The notes under the pieces are model-generated. The model saw only the letters and a program-made list of their open reading frames with translations. It made no database searches and was not told the DNA's origin. From a virus, in the IMG/VR virus record IMGVR_UViG_3300034073_004189, positions 1 through 22,676 of that record: DNA of 22,676 nt, one strand, 5' to 3'. The first letter of the stretch is position 1; each line of letters opens with the position of its first letter. The position numbers and the translations under genes were made by a program. Of this stretch, positions 8,277 to 16,341 are shown piece by piece.

Positions 8277-9072
8277 CATCCTCCTCCACGTGCAGAGAAT
8301 CATGGCACGGGATGCACAGAGGGGTCCCAGGAATATTCTGTTCAATGTGGTAGTTGGTAACCCACTCGGATATTTGGGATTTAACCAGGAAAGATTCTCC
8401 TGGTTCTCCAAACAATTCTACCGCCTTGTGGAGGATGGTGGCGAAACGCTCGCCACTGTGGTGGACCTCCAGGTCTTCCGTAGAACCACATTTGGCGCAC
8501 TTGAAACCTCCCTCTTTCAACTTGGGAAAGGTCCAACGACTATATAGATGGGAACGAACGAGGGGTTGCAAGGCAGATGTGCCGCCTTTCCAATGTGGAT
8601 GAGAAGAACCTGTGAGAAGCACAATAGCGCCTGTTTGCCACGACAATTTCATACTAAAAGATCTAGCTTGCTTAAAACTTTTTGATCCATAAGCTCTTTC
8701 TGCTATTTCAGCAAATTCAGGATCATTTTCTTTTGTTTTTCCTCGATTCCACGGATCTTTATTCCACAATCCTTCATCACGTCTTTTCTTGAGGCTTTTA
8801 GTTTGTGCTTCTTTATTATGCCCCCAGTTGTTGTGCACTCGAGAAGCGTGTCCTAGAATGTACTCTGAGAATCCTTTTTGAAGTGTCAAGAACTTTGTGG
8901 TCTCGCCACAGCCACATGCGCAAGTCGGTTCTTTGCCTTCAGGTAAAAACAATAGAGCGTATAACTTTTTTGTGGGAAGATTGTGCTTTTTTTGGCAATG
9001 AATTCGAAGAGAATCCAATTTGCTAGACCCGTAATCGCTACAAACAGGGCATTTAAAAGAAGAAAGGTCCAT
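8242..9072 (-). CDS. HNH homing-type endonuclease with N-terminal zinc finger
   Basis: The 276-residue product has three parts. Residues 8-30 form a C2H2-like finger (CPVC then HCQKKH). Residues of about 50-85 hold a CACGCGE motif and GHASRVHNNWGHN, a module I recall from many phage HNH proteins. The C-terminal nuclease has HPHWKGG, then CAKC, the catalytic-type LEVHH, and a closing CIPCHDSLH, matching a zinc-supported HNH site with its key His and Cys residues intact. Such free-standing enzymes nick or cut DNA near their insertion site and spread between phages. It separates the tube from the gp26-like gene. The 3' half is visibly more GC-rich than the 5' half (34 of 60 bases G/C at 8281-8340, 21 of 60 at 8701-8760), suggesting a chimaera. 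The start codon lies inside a hairpin. Confidence 0.9.
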   Translation of the reverse strand: MDLSSFKCPVCSDYGSSKLDSLRIHCQKKHNLPTKKLYALLFLPEGKEPTCACGCGETTKFLTLQKGFSEYILGHASRVHNNWGHNKEAQTKSLKKRRDEGLWNKDPWNRGKTKENDPEFAEIAERAYGSKSFKQARSFSMKLSWQTGAIVLLTGSSHPHWKGGTSALQPLVRSHLYSRWTFPKLKEGGFKCAKCGSTEDLEVHHSGERFATILHKAVELFGEPGESFLVKSQISEWVTNYHIEQNIPGTPLCIPCHDSLHVEEDVILRRGIRWNP

Positions 9073-9097
9073 GGTAGTAAATATACCACAGACCTTT
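9063..9097 (-). promoter_or_regulatory. Hairpin enclosing the endonuclease start codon
   Basis: On the minus-strand transcript AAAGGTC pairs with GACCTTT (7 bp), then GGTA pairs with TACC (4 bp) around a 7-nt loop. The only mismatch is a 3x3 internal loop that holds the endonuclease ATG (9070-9072). The hairpin begins 23 nt after the tube stop and is followed by a T-rich stretch (CTTCTTTT), so it could also act as an intrinsic terminator for the tube transcript. Either way it should lower endonuclease translation from read-through mRNA. RNA hairpins that hide the start region of phage homing endonucleases are known in T4; the role here is inference. Confidence 0.6.
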
Positions 9098-9120
9098 TGA
9101 CTTGTATATTTGATAATCGC

Positions 9121-9612
9121 TCAAAACTGCAGCACGCAATTGTCGAAGCGGAGTGTCATGGAGATTTCCATTGGGCCGCCGTCTTCGTAGGTGACTTCAC
9201 CGAAGTTGGCCTCGGTGATAAACGCGCCTTTGATGTCCCAGAGCTCCACCACGGTACCGACAGGATCGAGAAGCTTGAGTTGGATGTCGCGCTTGTAGAA
9301 GTCAGCGTAACCTGCGCGGCCGGAAACCGATTCAAAGTGGGTACGTACCCATTCCATGACCTGTTGCGCGCCAGATGGAGCGATTGGATCGTGTAGGGTT
9401 ACTGCGATTGTACCGAAGGTCGTCTTACCAGCAAGATATCTACGCGAATTGATGAATGGAACTTCAACTTCTTCTGTCGATATCGTTGGACGAGCTGTTG
9501 TTTTAATGATGTATGCATCAATACCTTCGATCATGAGTATCCAGCGGTTCTTGCGCTTCGGCTCAAACTTATTTGGAATCATCGATGTAACGTCTAATGT
9601 CTCTGCGGCCAT
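9121..9612 (-). CDS. Tail tube protein, T4 gp19-like
   Basis: The 163-residue product has the length and layout of T4 gp19-type tube proteins: an N-terminal segment with FEPKRKNRWIL, then alternating beta strands, with GDxxxx-free core motifs such as YADFYKRDIQLKLLDPVG and a C-terminal FGEVTYEDGGPMEISMTLRFDNC. Hexameric rings of this protein stack to make the inner tube that carries DNA and encloses the tape measure. AGGAG lies 9 nt before the ATG. Placement shortly after two sheath genes is the classic sheath-tube order of contractile tails. The gene is intact, and its base composition is more GC-rich than the neighbouring endonuclease 5' half. The assignment is secure in kind; the exact family is from memory. 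Confidence 0.93.
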   Translation of the reverse strand: MAAETLDVTSMIPNKFEPKRKNRWILMIEGIDAYIIKTTARPTISTEEVEVPFINSRRYLAGKTTFGTIAVTLHDPIAPSGAQQVMEWVRTHFESVSGRAGYADFYKRDIQLKLLDPVGTVVELWDIKGAFITEANFGEVTYEDGGPMEISMTLRFDNCVLQF

Positions 9613-9673
9613 GGTTTTATTCTCCTGTCACCTTTTCTAAATATAATTGTGTATTCAAAAATTATTGATTAAA

Positions 9674-10033
9674 TCAACGGTTAGCTCCCAAGTTCCGTCG
9701 TCTTCGTTCGTCGTAGTAAGCCTCCGTCTCGGCGAGGGCATCCTCCAAGTAGTCGTCGAGTTCTGAATTGTAACCCGTGAGGATGTCGTGCAGGTCCTGC
9801 ACTTGCTCCAGGGTCACGTTTTCTCCCCTGCCTTCCAAGACGGAGTCAAGGACTTTTCTCAAATCGAGAGGAAGATCCATGTATGCCTTTGCGAACTCCA
9901 CCATGTCATATCTGGAGGTGTGCGACATACCAGGAACCGCCGCCTCCAGGAGACGCCTGTTCTGACGTTCTAGGAGGGCGGATGAAATCTCTTCGTTAAT
10001 AAGGTCTGTTAACTGTTGGCGTGTTATTTTCAT
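9674..10033 (-). CDS. Small helical protein with capsid-targeting-like N-terminus
   Basis: The gene encodes 119 residues. Its ATG is 7 nt after the stop of the second sheath gene, so the two are translationally close, and the tube gene follows after 61 nt. The N-terminus MKITRQQLTDLINEEIS is an amphipathic helix of a kind repeated at the front of many phage virion proteins and reminiscent of T4 capsid-targeting sequences; LINE and LLE match the LxE-type sites cut by T4-like prohead proteases. The remainder is acidic and helical, ending in an Arg-rich RRRRNLGANR tail. It might be an internal head protein processed during maturation, or a tail-assembly factor. No function is established. Confidence 0.75.
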   Translation of the reverse strand: MKITRQQLTDLINEEISSALLERQNRRLLEAAVPGMSHTSRYDMVEFAKAYMDLPLDLRKVLDSVLEGRGENVTLEQVQDLHDILTGYNSELDDYLEDALAETEAYYDERRRRNLGANR

Positions 10034-10040
10034 TTAAATC

Positions 10041-13000
10041 TCACTGATTTACGTTGTTGGACACCACGAAGTCGAGGCTGACGAACTCGATGCTCTTTGT
10101 CGGTTGAACAAAGATCTTACCACGAACTGTGTTGTTCTCGACGTCGGTTTGAGTTGTCGTCGAAGAATCGATGATGACGCGGAATCTCTCGAGACCTGCG
10201 AGCGCTTGGATTCTCTGGAGACGTGGGGTAACGGCGGCAGAGAAACGAGCGAGGGTTGCTTCGCGATTTTGTTCGAAGAGAATTGTGTTTGCGATCTCGC
10301 GGACTTGACGACGAATCTCGATGAGAAGACGTCTAACGTTTACGCGATCAAGAGCAGATGCTGCGATTTGTAACGTCTTTTGTCCCCAGATTACGATACC
10401 TGATGCTGGATTCGTTCCACTCTTGGGAGCTGGTGTGAATGCAACAAGCGGATTGATTCTCTCATCGTATAGAGGATCTAGGTCCGTGTCATATAGTGGT
10501 GTTCTAGCTACAAGCGCTGCAGTTGGTAATGCACCGCGAGTAAAACCTGCTGGAGCGAACCAGGGATGACCGACGGCATCATTAAGCGACATAGCGCCAA
10601 GAACGAGTGCAGAAGGTGGAATTACGACGTTGACGCCATCTGGTGCTTCGTATAATACGTCTGGGAAGTAAGCTGCAGAGAACGAAGAATCGATATTTCT
10701 GTCTCGGAAACTTGATATTGTATTGGATACGTTAACCAAAGTAGTATCCGAGCGAACCTCGTCTTCTGCTCCTGTGCCATCTTCGTCATATTGTTCGATG
10801 TCCATGATGTAAAGCGCATCGAATCTTTCTTCGGTTGCGACAGTCGCATAGTCTGTCACTATAGGATGACGAAGTCCAGGAATGGTCAACAATTGAATAT
10901 CGACGTTGGTCGTGTTCTTCATAATGTCAATTGCCTTGATATAAGCCTTGACGTTTGGACCTTCGTTGAGTAAACGATCGTTTCCGTATATCATATCCGA
11001 AGAAACTGCGTTGTTCGTAATGTTGAACTCATCGCGATCAAAGACGTTAACGCCATTGAAACCGCCTTGGAGGAACATTGTGAACTTTGCGAACGTACGA
11101 TTTGAGTTCTCTGAAAGATCTGTTGTCTTAAAGGCGCGAGTCTTATTAGCCTCGTTAGCCTCTATTACACCGGTTCTAACATAAACTGCTTCATCCCATT
11201 CAAGCGTGTTAGCTTTTCCATTAGAACCAGTTACAACCTGAACATGCTCAAGGCTAAAGAGATTGTTGCAGAATCTATCAGCATCAACAATACCATTTTC
11301 GGCCGTGTCGGCTGCGCCAGTATTATCGCCGACAAGGACGGGCTTTACAGTCGTAGAGAAGTCAGGGAAGTACTTCGCGAATGCGGAGAGCGAAGCATTC
11401 TTTTGATTGCTGGCATTCGGTTTTGTAATCGTCTCGACTTGTTCAAATTGCGCGCCCCAATAGAACTTGGAGTTTGCTGTCTCAGTCTCGCTATCGACAA
11501 CGCCATCTGTAACCTTCTTGCGGAATGGAACTGGCGGTTCTACTACCTTGCGTAATACATCGAGGTCGGTTAAACCACCGTTGGCTGCGTATAGATCGTC
11601 TACGACGTCTGGCAATTGCGGGAACACTGCCGAACCTGACGTCATAAGGTGTGCAACACCTCTAAAGCCCATCGGTAGCGCTGTTGGATCTACGAAGCCA
11701 TTCTCAACGTCAGGAGCTACCTCTACGCGAATGTAGTTAGAGTTGTTGGAATAATTTCCGTCTATCACAATCTTTTGCTCTTCGATATCTCTATCGAAGT
11801 CATGGTAAACGTGAAGATCGCCAATTACCTTAGCTATATAACGATCAGACGTTGGGTTGAGATCGCAAACGAAGCTTTCTCCCGTTGCGATTAAGGATTG
11901 TGTTGAATCTCTATCGTCCCACTTTCTAACCTTTACAGTGAAGGAACCATATCTGTTATTAGCGTCTGTCGATAAGGTGATATCTTCGATCGAGATCTTG
12001 TAGAGAGTTGAAACGTCTTGACCCGCATCAAGTGCATGGAACTTGAATAGATTTACGGGCTTACCACCAAACTTTTGAGAAATAACCCATGGAGATTTGG
12101 CGTGACTGAAACGATCTTGGAAGCTTTCGAAATTTGGCACTGTAGAAGTACCAACGTTGTATGCTTGTGAGGAAGTTAACAAGAATGCGGAAGTCTCAGT
12201 ACCTGTCTTACCAAAGTGAGATGCAGCGTTTGCACCGTGCGTTCCTGATAGTATACCAACGCCAGTTACAACGCCGACAGAAGGATGAATATCCCAGTGA
12301 GTATAGAGATAATGTCCGGCTTCTTGAAGCTTGAATGGATCGCGGTTAAGAACATTCGCAAAGTAGTTATTAGCTGTCGGATCAAAAGACGCAGTTAATA
12401 CGTTTGGATAATTTACGTCTGTTCCTTTGTGTCCATTGAGCAATAACACGAAATCTTGCTTGGATATCGAATTCTCTGTCAACACGACAGAACCGATAGT
12501 TGTACCAAGCGGTGAAGCTGCTGTAGAACCAACTTGAGTCGAAGCAGGTGCCGATGACACGGCACCACCCAAGGAAGAAGACAGTCTTAACAAAACGCCA
12601 GAAGCTGCCATAAGGACGCCTCTAACGATTGGCGCCGCCTTATTTTGTCCGGAGACTTGTAGACCAGCATCACTAAAGTGAGTTGAACCAGCCGATTCAG
12701 ACATCAAACAAGATAGGAAGTATGTTCTACCTGGTTGTCCGTTGGAATTGGCGTATGGATTTTCGCTTAATGCTCCAAGAGAACCATATGGTTGCTTTTC
12801 ACCGACAACAAAGCCGGCGTTAGTAACAGAACCTGGATATGCGCCGGATGCGCCTTGTCTTTCCAAACCATCACCAACGCCGAGTACGCGTAGATATGTT
12901 ACAGCTTGCGCATTACGCAACCACTCTAAAACGGCTATTGGACCGAAGTGTTTGCTATCCACTGAACCAAACTTTGCTTCGAAATCCGAAAGTCGACCAA

Positions 13001-13142
13001 CGGTGATTGGTACGAAAGCTGGTCCTTGTTTCGCTGTACCAATAACACCCGCGGGGACGCCAACTGGTTGTGTTGTTACAGGACCGGAAATGTCTATTTC
13101 GTTTGCTGTTACGCCTGCTGCGCCAAGTTTTAATTGTGCCAT
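10041..13142 (-). CDS. Tail sheath protein, second paralogue
   Basis: The 1033-residue product is a contractile sheath subunit. The N-terminal region has the sheath-type GVPAGVIGTAKQGPAFVPI segment at about 26-46. The conserved core includes HPWFAPAGFTRGAL near 860-885 and WGQKTLQ followed by ALDRVNVRRLL near 915-940. The end has the beta-rich IFVQPTKSIEFVSLDFVVS that forms the inter-subunit mesh in sheaths. It is far longer than T4 gp18 (659 residues), so the outer domains are expanded. It is clearly related to the adjacent gene at 13195-16266 over N-terminal, middle (GGFxGVNxxDRD) and C-terminal motifs, but diverged in the outer region. A GGAG site precedes the ATG, and a 12-bp palindrome AACTATATAGTT lies in the 52-bp gap between the two genes. 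Sheath polymerises around the tube and contracts to drive it through the cell envelope. Confidence 0.95.
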   Translation of the reverse strand: MAQLKLGAAGVTANEIDISGPVTTQPVGVPAGVIGTAKQGPAFVPITVGRLSDFEAKFGSVDSKHFGPIAVLEWLRNAQAVTYLRVLGVGDGLERQGASGAYPGSVTNAGFVVGEKQPYGSLGALSENPYANSNGQPGRTYFLSCLMSESAGSTHFSDAGLQVSGQNKAAPIVRGVLMAASGVLLRLSSSLGGAVSSAPASTQVGSTAASPLGTTIGSVVLTENSISKQDFVLLLNGHKGTDVNYPNVLTASFDPTANNYFANVLNRDPFKLQEAGHYLYTHWDIHPSVGVVTGVGILSGTHGANAASHFGKTGTETSAFLLTSSQAYNVGTSTVPNFESFQDRFSHAKSPWVISQKFGGKPVNLFKFHALDAGQDVSTLYKISIEDITLSTDANNRYGSFTVKVRKWDDRDSTQSLIATGESFVCDLNPTSDRYIAKVIGDLHVYHDFDRDIEEQKIVIDGNYSNNSNYIRVEVAPDVENGFVDPTALPMGFRGVAHLMTSGSAVFPQLPDVVDDLYAANGGLTDLDVLRKVVEPPVPFRKKVTDGVVDSETETANSKFYWGAQFEQVETITKPNASNQKNASLSAFAKYFPDFSTTVKPVLVGDNTGAADTAENGIVDADRFCNNLFSLEHVQVVTGSNGKANTLEWDEAVYVRTGVIEANEANKTRAFKTTDLSENSNRTFAKFTMFLQGGFNGVNVFDRDEFNITNNAVSSDMIYGNDRLLNEGPNVKAYIKAIDIMKNTTNVDIQLLTIPGLRHPIVTDYATVATEERFDALYIMDIEQYDEDGTGAEDEVRSDTTLVNVSNTISSFRDRNIDSSFSAAYFPDVLYEAPDGVNVVIPPSALVLGAMSLNDAVGHPWFAPAGFTRGALPTAALVARTPLYDTDLDPLYDERINPLVAFTPAPKSGTNPASGIVIWGQKTLQIAASALDRVNVRRLLIEIRRQVREIANTILFEQNREATLARFSAAVTPRLQRIQALAGLERFRVIIDSSTTTQTDVENNTVRGKIFVQPTKSIEFVSLDFVVSNNVNQ

Positions 13143-13194
13143 CTACGATGCTCCGTTCTATGCTAACTTAACTATATAGTTCAACTCAAATTTC

Positions 13195-16100
13195 TCACAC
13201 GAACTGTACGCCCGCGTTCGTTACGATGAAGTCAATCGCGATGTATTCGATTGATCTCGTCGGGACGATTACGATTCTACCGTTTAGACGATTGAGATCG
13301 ATGTCCTCTTGCGTATTGTTTGTCTCGTTCATTACAACCTGGAATGCTTCGATGCCAGCTTGCGCTTGAATTAATCCGAGTTGGAATACCGAATCGGACA
13401 CGAAACGATTTCTAACTGCTGGCGTGTTTTGTTCGAACACGATTCTGTTCGCGATGCCAATGATTATGCGCTTAACTTCGAGAAGAAGTCGACGAACATT
13501 GACACGGTCGAGAGCAGACTTACTAACTTGCAGCGTCTTTTGACCCCAGATTACGAAACCGAGTCTTGGGAATGTTGCGATCGGATTGATGCGCGAATCG
13601 TAGAGACGATCACGATCTCCAACGTTGAGACGTACCGCGACATTGGTCACGAAGTCAAGAGCTGCGCGATTGAAACCTGCAGGCGCGAACCAAGGATAAG
13701 ATACCCTGTCGTTAAATCCTAGCGCTCCAATAGCTGCTACTGTTGCAGGAACCTTTACGCGGCGAACATTCGTTGTATCATCGACGAATACATCAGGGAA
13801 GTATGTTGCAACGTAGTTATTATCGATTGCTCTTGCGTCGAAAGCATCAACGGTTTCTTTAACGCTTGGTTTTGATGTCGAATCGTCATACAAGCGATAA
13901 CCGTCATCATTGTATGCTGGAATATCCATTAGATGCAATGCAAGACCATAATCTCTAACTTTCTTAGAAGTTAGATCGTTGATATACGGTTCTCTTATGC
14001 CCGGTACTGCCAAAACGTTAATTCCGACGATGTATGGATTTGTCATAATGTCAACGGCGGTGTTATATGAAGCAACACCGTTGTTAGACTTTCCGGTACC
14101 GTTAACTGCAGAGCCGAAACCAAGCGCTGTATAGTTTGAGGCTGCGCCACCAGTTGATAACACGTCCGAATCGAAAGACACAGATTTGTCGTTTAGACGA
14201 CGTGAGTCGCGATCAAGATAGTTAACGCCATCGAAGCCACCATACATGAATGTTGTGAACTTCGCGAATTGCGAGAAACGATTGAAGCTTGCTGCAGTCG
14301 TCTTAGCTAACAAAGTAGCTAATGTTACACGATTATTAACGACGCCATCAGACACCGAATAATCATTAGAATCTGGCTTCGCGTTTCTAATATAAGCTGC
14401 TTCCTTCATGTGTGCAGATGCAGAACCAGTAACATCGTTGATCGATGTATTGCTGAGCGCAACCTTGGCAAGCGAGAACTTGTTGCTGTTGAACGAATCG
14501 ATGTTAGATCCTGTATGAAGGGCATCAAGTTTTTCGATACCCGCGAACATCGTCAATGAATCTAACAATCCGTTCTTTTCGGTGATAACGTTTGGATTTA
14601 AAACTTCGTTGTCTGTAGAAGAAGCGTTGCGTTCAAACTTGACGCCCCAATACAAGGCGGGGAGTGTTACTTCCTTCGTACCTGGTGCGCCAGCGATCGA
14701 GCTCAAGGTCGAAACCTCTCCGCGCGTTACCTTGTAACGATATGGAATAGGGGGTAATATTGAACCAGATAATTTGTGATCTGCTGCTAAACCAACGCCG
14801 CCGAGACGACCCGCACCAGGAGCAATAGCAGCGAGGGCATTTAGGTTATTATTTGTCTTTAATAATTTCGGTCCATGGAAACCGAAGGGTAATGCTGTAT
14901 CAGGTATTAACTTCTTTTCTACCTTTTCATCAACAACAACTCGAATATACTTGGAATTGTTTGGATACTTGCCCGCTGTTATTAAGCGACGTTCTTTTGG
15001 ATTAATTGCATCGAAATGATAATAGACCTTTAGATCGCCTACTAGCTTAGCAACATAATTGTCAGAATCAGGGTCTAATGTACAATTTGTAAATTGTTCA
15101 ATGATTACTGGGCTAATATCGCTATCATCCCATTTTCTGACCTGAAGATTAAATGTACCATACTTGTTGGTTGAATCTGCCGATGCCTTAATATTGGCGA
15201 TGGAAATCTTATAAAGTTTATTAGCGTATTCACCATCGTCAAGAGCTTCGATCTTGAAAAGATCGTATTCTGTCTTACCGAATGGTTGCGAAATGAACAT
15301 CGGGGTTTGTGGCGCCGTGAAACGTGTGTTAAAGGAACCAAAAATTTCACGATAAGTAAGAGTTGGGTCGCCTGAAGAGCTATCTGTCAAAGCAGAACCC
15401 GATAACATCGCAACATAGTTGTCGGCTGCGACGCTAGCTACTTGTGAATCAACTGCAAAATCTGCAGCCAAGAAATGTTGTTCTGTATAAAACTTATCAG
15501 GATCTCTATTTAATATCTTTCCGAAATAATCATCAGCGGAAGGATCAAAAGACGCTGTTAAGATTTTTACGCCTACTTTTCCTTCATCGTTCGCGAACGT
15601 TGAACCTAACGAAGAAGATATAACAATTTTGAACTTTGACGAACCGTTAACTGATTTTGCTTGAGCTTGATCGTCAATCGTAGCTATTGATGTTCCTACA
15701 GGCGCTGCTTCATTACCGTCAAGTACATATGCTTTCGCTGTATTGGGAAGCATCAACATACCACGAATTAAGTTTACTTCGCTGCCTGCAGAAATACCTG
15801 GGAACGAATCGTTGTCCGAAAACATTGGCATACCATAGGCTTCGTTCGTCGAAACAGTATGCTGAGCTGCAATAAATTGAACAACCTTGTTATGACGAGA
15901 ATCTGCTTCCGCGACGGTACCTGGAAGCGAAAATCCCGCATTCCTTACGGTACCTTTTACACGGGTGTCGTCAAAGTCTGCTAACGTTTCGCTGGAACCT
16001 GCTCCAAGAACCCTTAGATAGGTTAAAGATGTACGATTCTTTAAAAATTCGTTTACGGCGTAAGGTCCAAAGTATTTGGTGTCTAAATCGCCAAATGTCT

Positions 16101-16266
16101 CTACGAACTCATTAAAGTTTGCAAAGGTAACTGGTACGAAAGCTGGTCCTTTATTTGAGGGTCCCACTACGCCAGCAGGGGTACCGACTGGTCCACCTAC
16201 TGTTGGTGCTGAAAGATCAATTTCACGCTCATAAAAATTTGGAGATCTAAAAACTTGCTCGGACAT
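13195..16266 (-). CDS. Tail sheath protein, first paralogue
   Basis: The 1023-residue product shares length and motif order with the next gene: GTPAGVVGPSNKGPAFVPV at about 28-46, GGFDGVNYLDRD in the middle, YPWFAPAGFNRAAL near 855-875, WGQKTLQ plus ALDRVNVRRLL near 905-925, and a C-terminal IVIVPTRSIEYIAIDFIVT. These are features of contractile sheath subunits. The start ATG follows AAGGAG at 7 nt and an upstream ATGTAA that is too short to matter. Two sheath genes in tandem are unusual in phages, though several phage-tail-like injection systems carry two or three sheath paralogues that build different parts of one sheath. Both copies are complete, so neither looks like a decayed duplicate. 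The upstream gap contains a sequence element shared with the gp15-like gene. Confidence 0.95.
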   Translation of the reverse strand: MSEQVFRSPNFYEREIDLSAPTVGGPVGTPAGVVGPSNKGPAFVPVTFANFNEFVETFGDLDTKYFGPYAVNEFLKNRTSLTYLRVLGAGSSETLADFDDTRVKGTVRNAGFSLPGTVAEADSRHNKVVQFIAAQHTVSTNEAYGMPMFSDNDSFPGISAGSEVNLIRGMLMLPNTAKAYVLDGNEAAPVGTSIATIDDQAQAKSVNGSSKFKIVISSSLGSTFANDEGKVGVKILTASFDPSADDYFGKILNRDPDKFYTEQHFLAADFAVDSQVASVAADNYVAMLSGSALTDSSSGDPTLTYREIFGSFNTRFTAPQTPMFISQPFGKTEYDLFKIEALDDGEYANKLYKISIANIKASADSTNKYGTFNLQVRKWDDSDISPVIIEQFTNCTLDPDSDNYVAKLVGDLKVYYHFDAINPKERRLITAGKYPNNSKYIRVVVDEKVEKKLIPDTALPFGFHGPKLLKTNNNLNALAAIAPGAGRLGGVGLAADHKLSGSILPPIPYRYKVTRGEVSTLSSIAGAPGTKEVTLPALYWGVKFERNASSTDNEVLNPNVITEKNGLLDSLTMFAGIEKLDALHTGSNIDSFNSNKFSLAKVALSNTSINDVTGSASAHMKEAAYIRNAKPDSNDYSVSDGVVNNRVTLATLLAKTTAASFNRFSQFAKFTTFMYGGFDGVNYLDRDSRRLNDKSVSFDSDVLSTGGAASNYTALGFGSAVNGTGKSNNGVASYNTAVDIMTNPYIVGINVLAVPGIREPYINDLTSKKVRDYGLALHLMDIPAYNDDGYRLYDDSTSKPSVKETVDAFDARAIDNNYVATYFPDVFVDDTTNVRRVKVPATVAAIGALGFNDRVSYPWFAPAGFNRAALDFVTNVAVRLNVGDRDRLYDSRINPIATFPRLGFVIWGQKTLQVSKSALDRVNVRRLLLEVKRIIIGIANRIVFEQNTPAVRNRFVSDSVFQLGLIQAQAGIEAFQVVMNETNNTQEDIDLNRLNGRIVIVPTRSIEYIAIDFIVTNAGVQFV

Positions 16267-16296
16267 TACATTTCTCCTTCACGGTCGAATTTCAAA

Positions 16297-16324
16297 GATT
16301 AAATATCTTGCAAAAAGTGATAAA
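16297..16324 (-). promoter_or_regulatory. Candidate phage promoter element upstream of the first sheath gene
   Basis: On the minus strand TTTATCACTTTTTGCAA (16308-16324) ends 41 nt before the sheath ATG and is followed directly by GATATTTAATC. A near copy with 15 of 17 bases identical lies upstream of the gp15-like gene at 17686-17702. Similar distance from the start codon suggests a shared regulatory element, possibly a late promoter. No activity is shown by sequence alone. Confidence 0.4.
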
Positions 16325-16341
16325 ACAAAAATAAGTTTAAT

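Noticed and set aside
8166-9089. Several overlapping open frames on both strands within the endonuclease region
   Set aside because: They have no motifs and fall inside the frame that carries the complete zinc-finger and HNH motifs; they are shadows.
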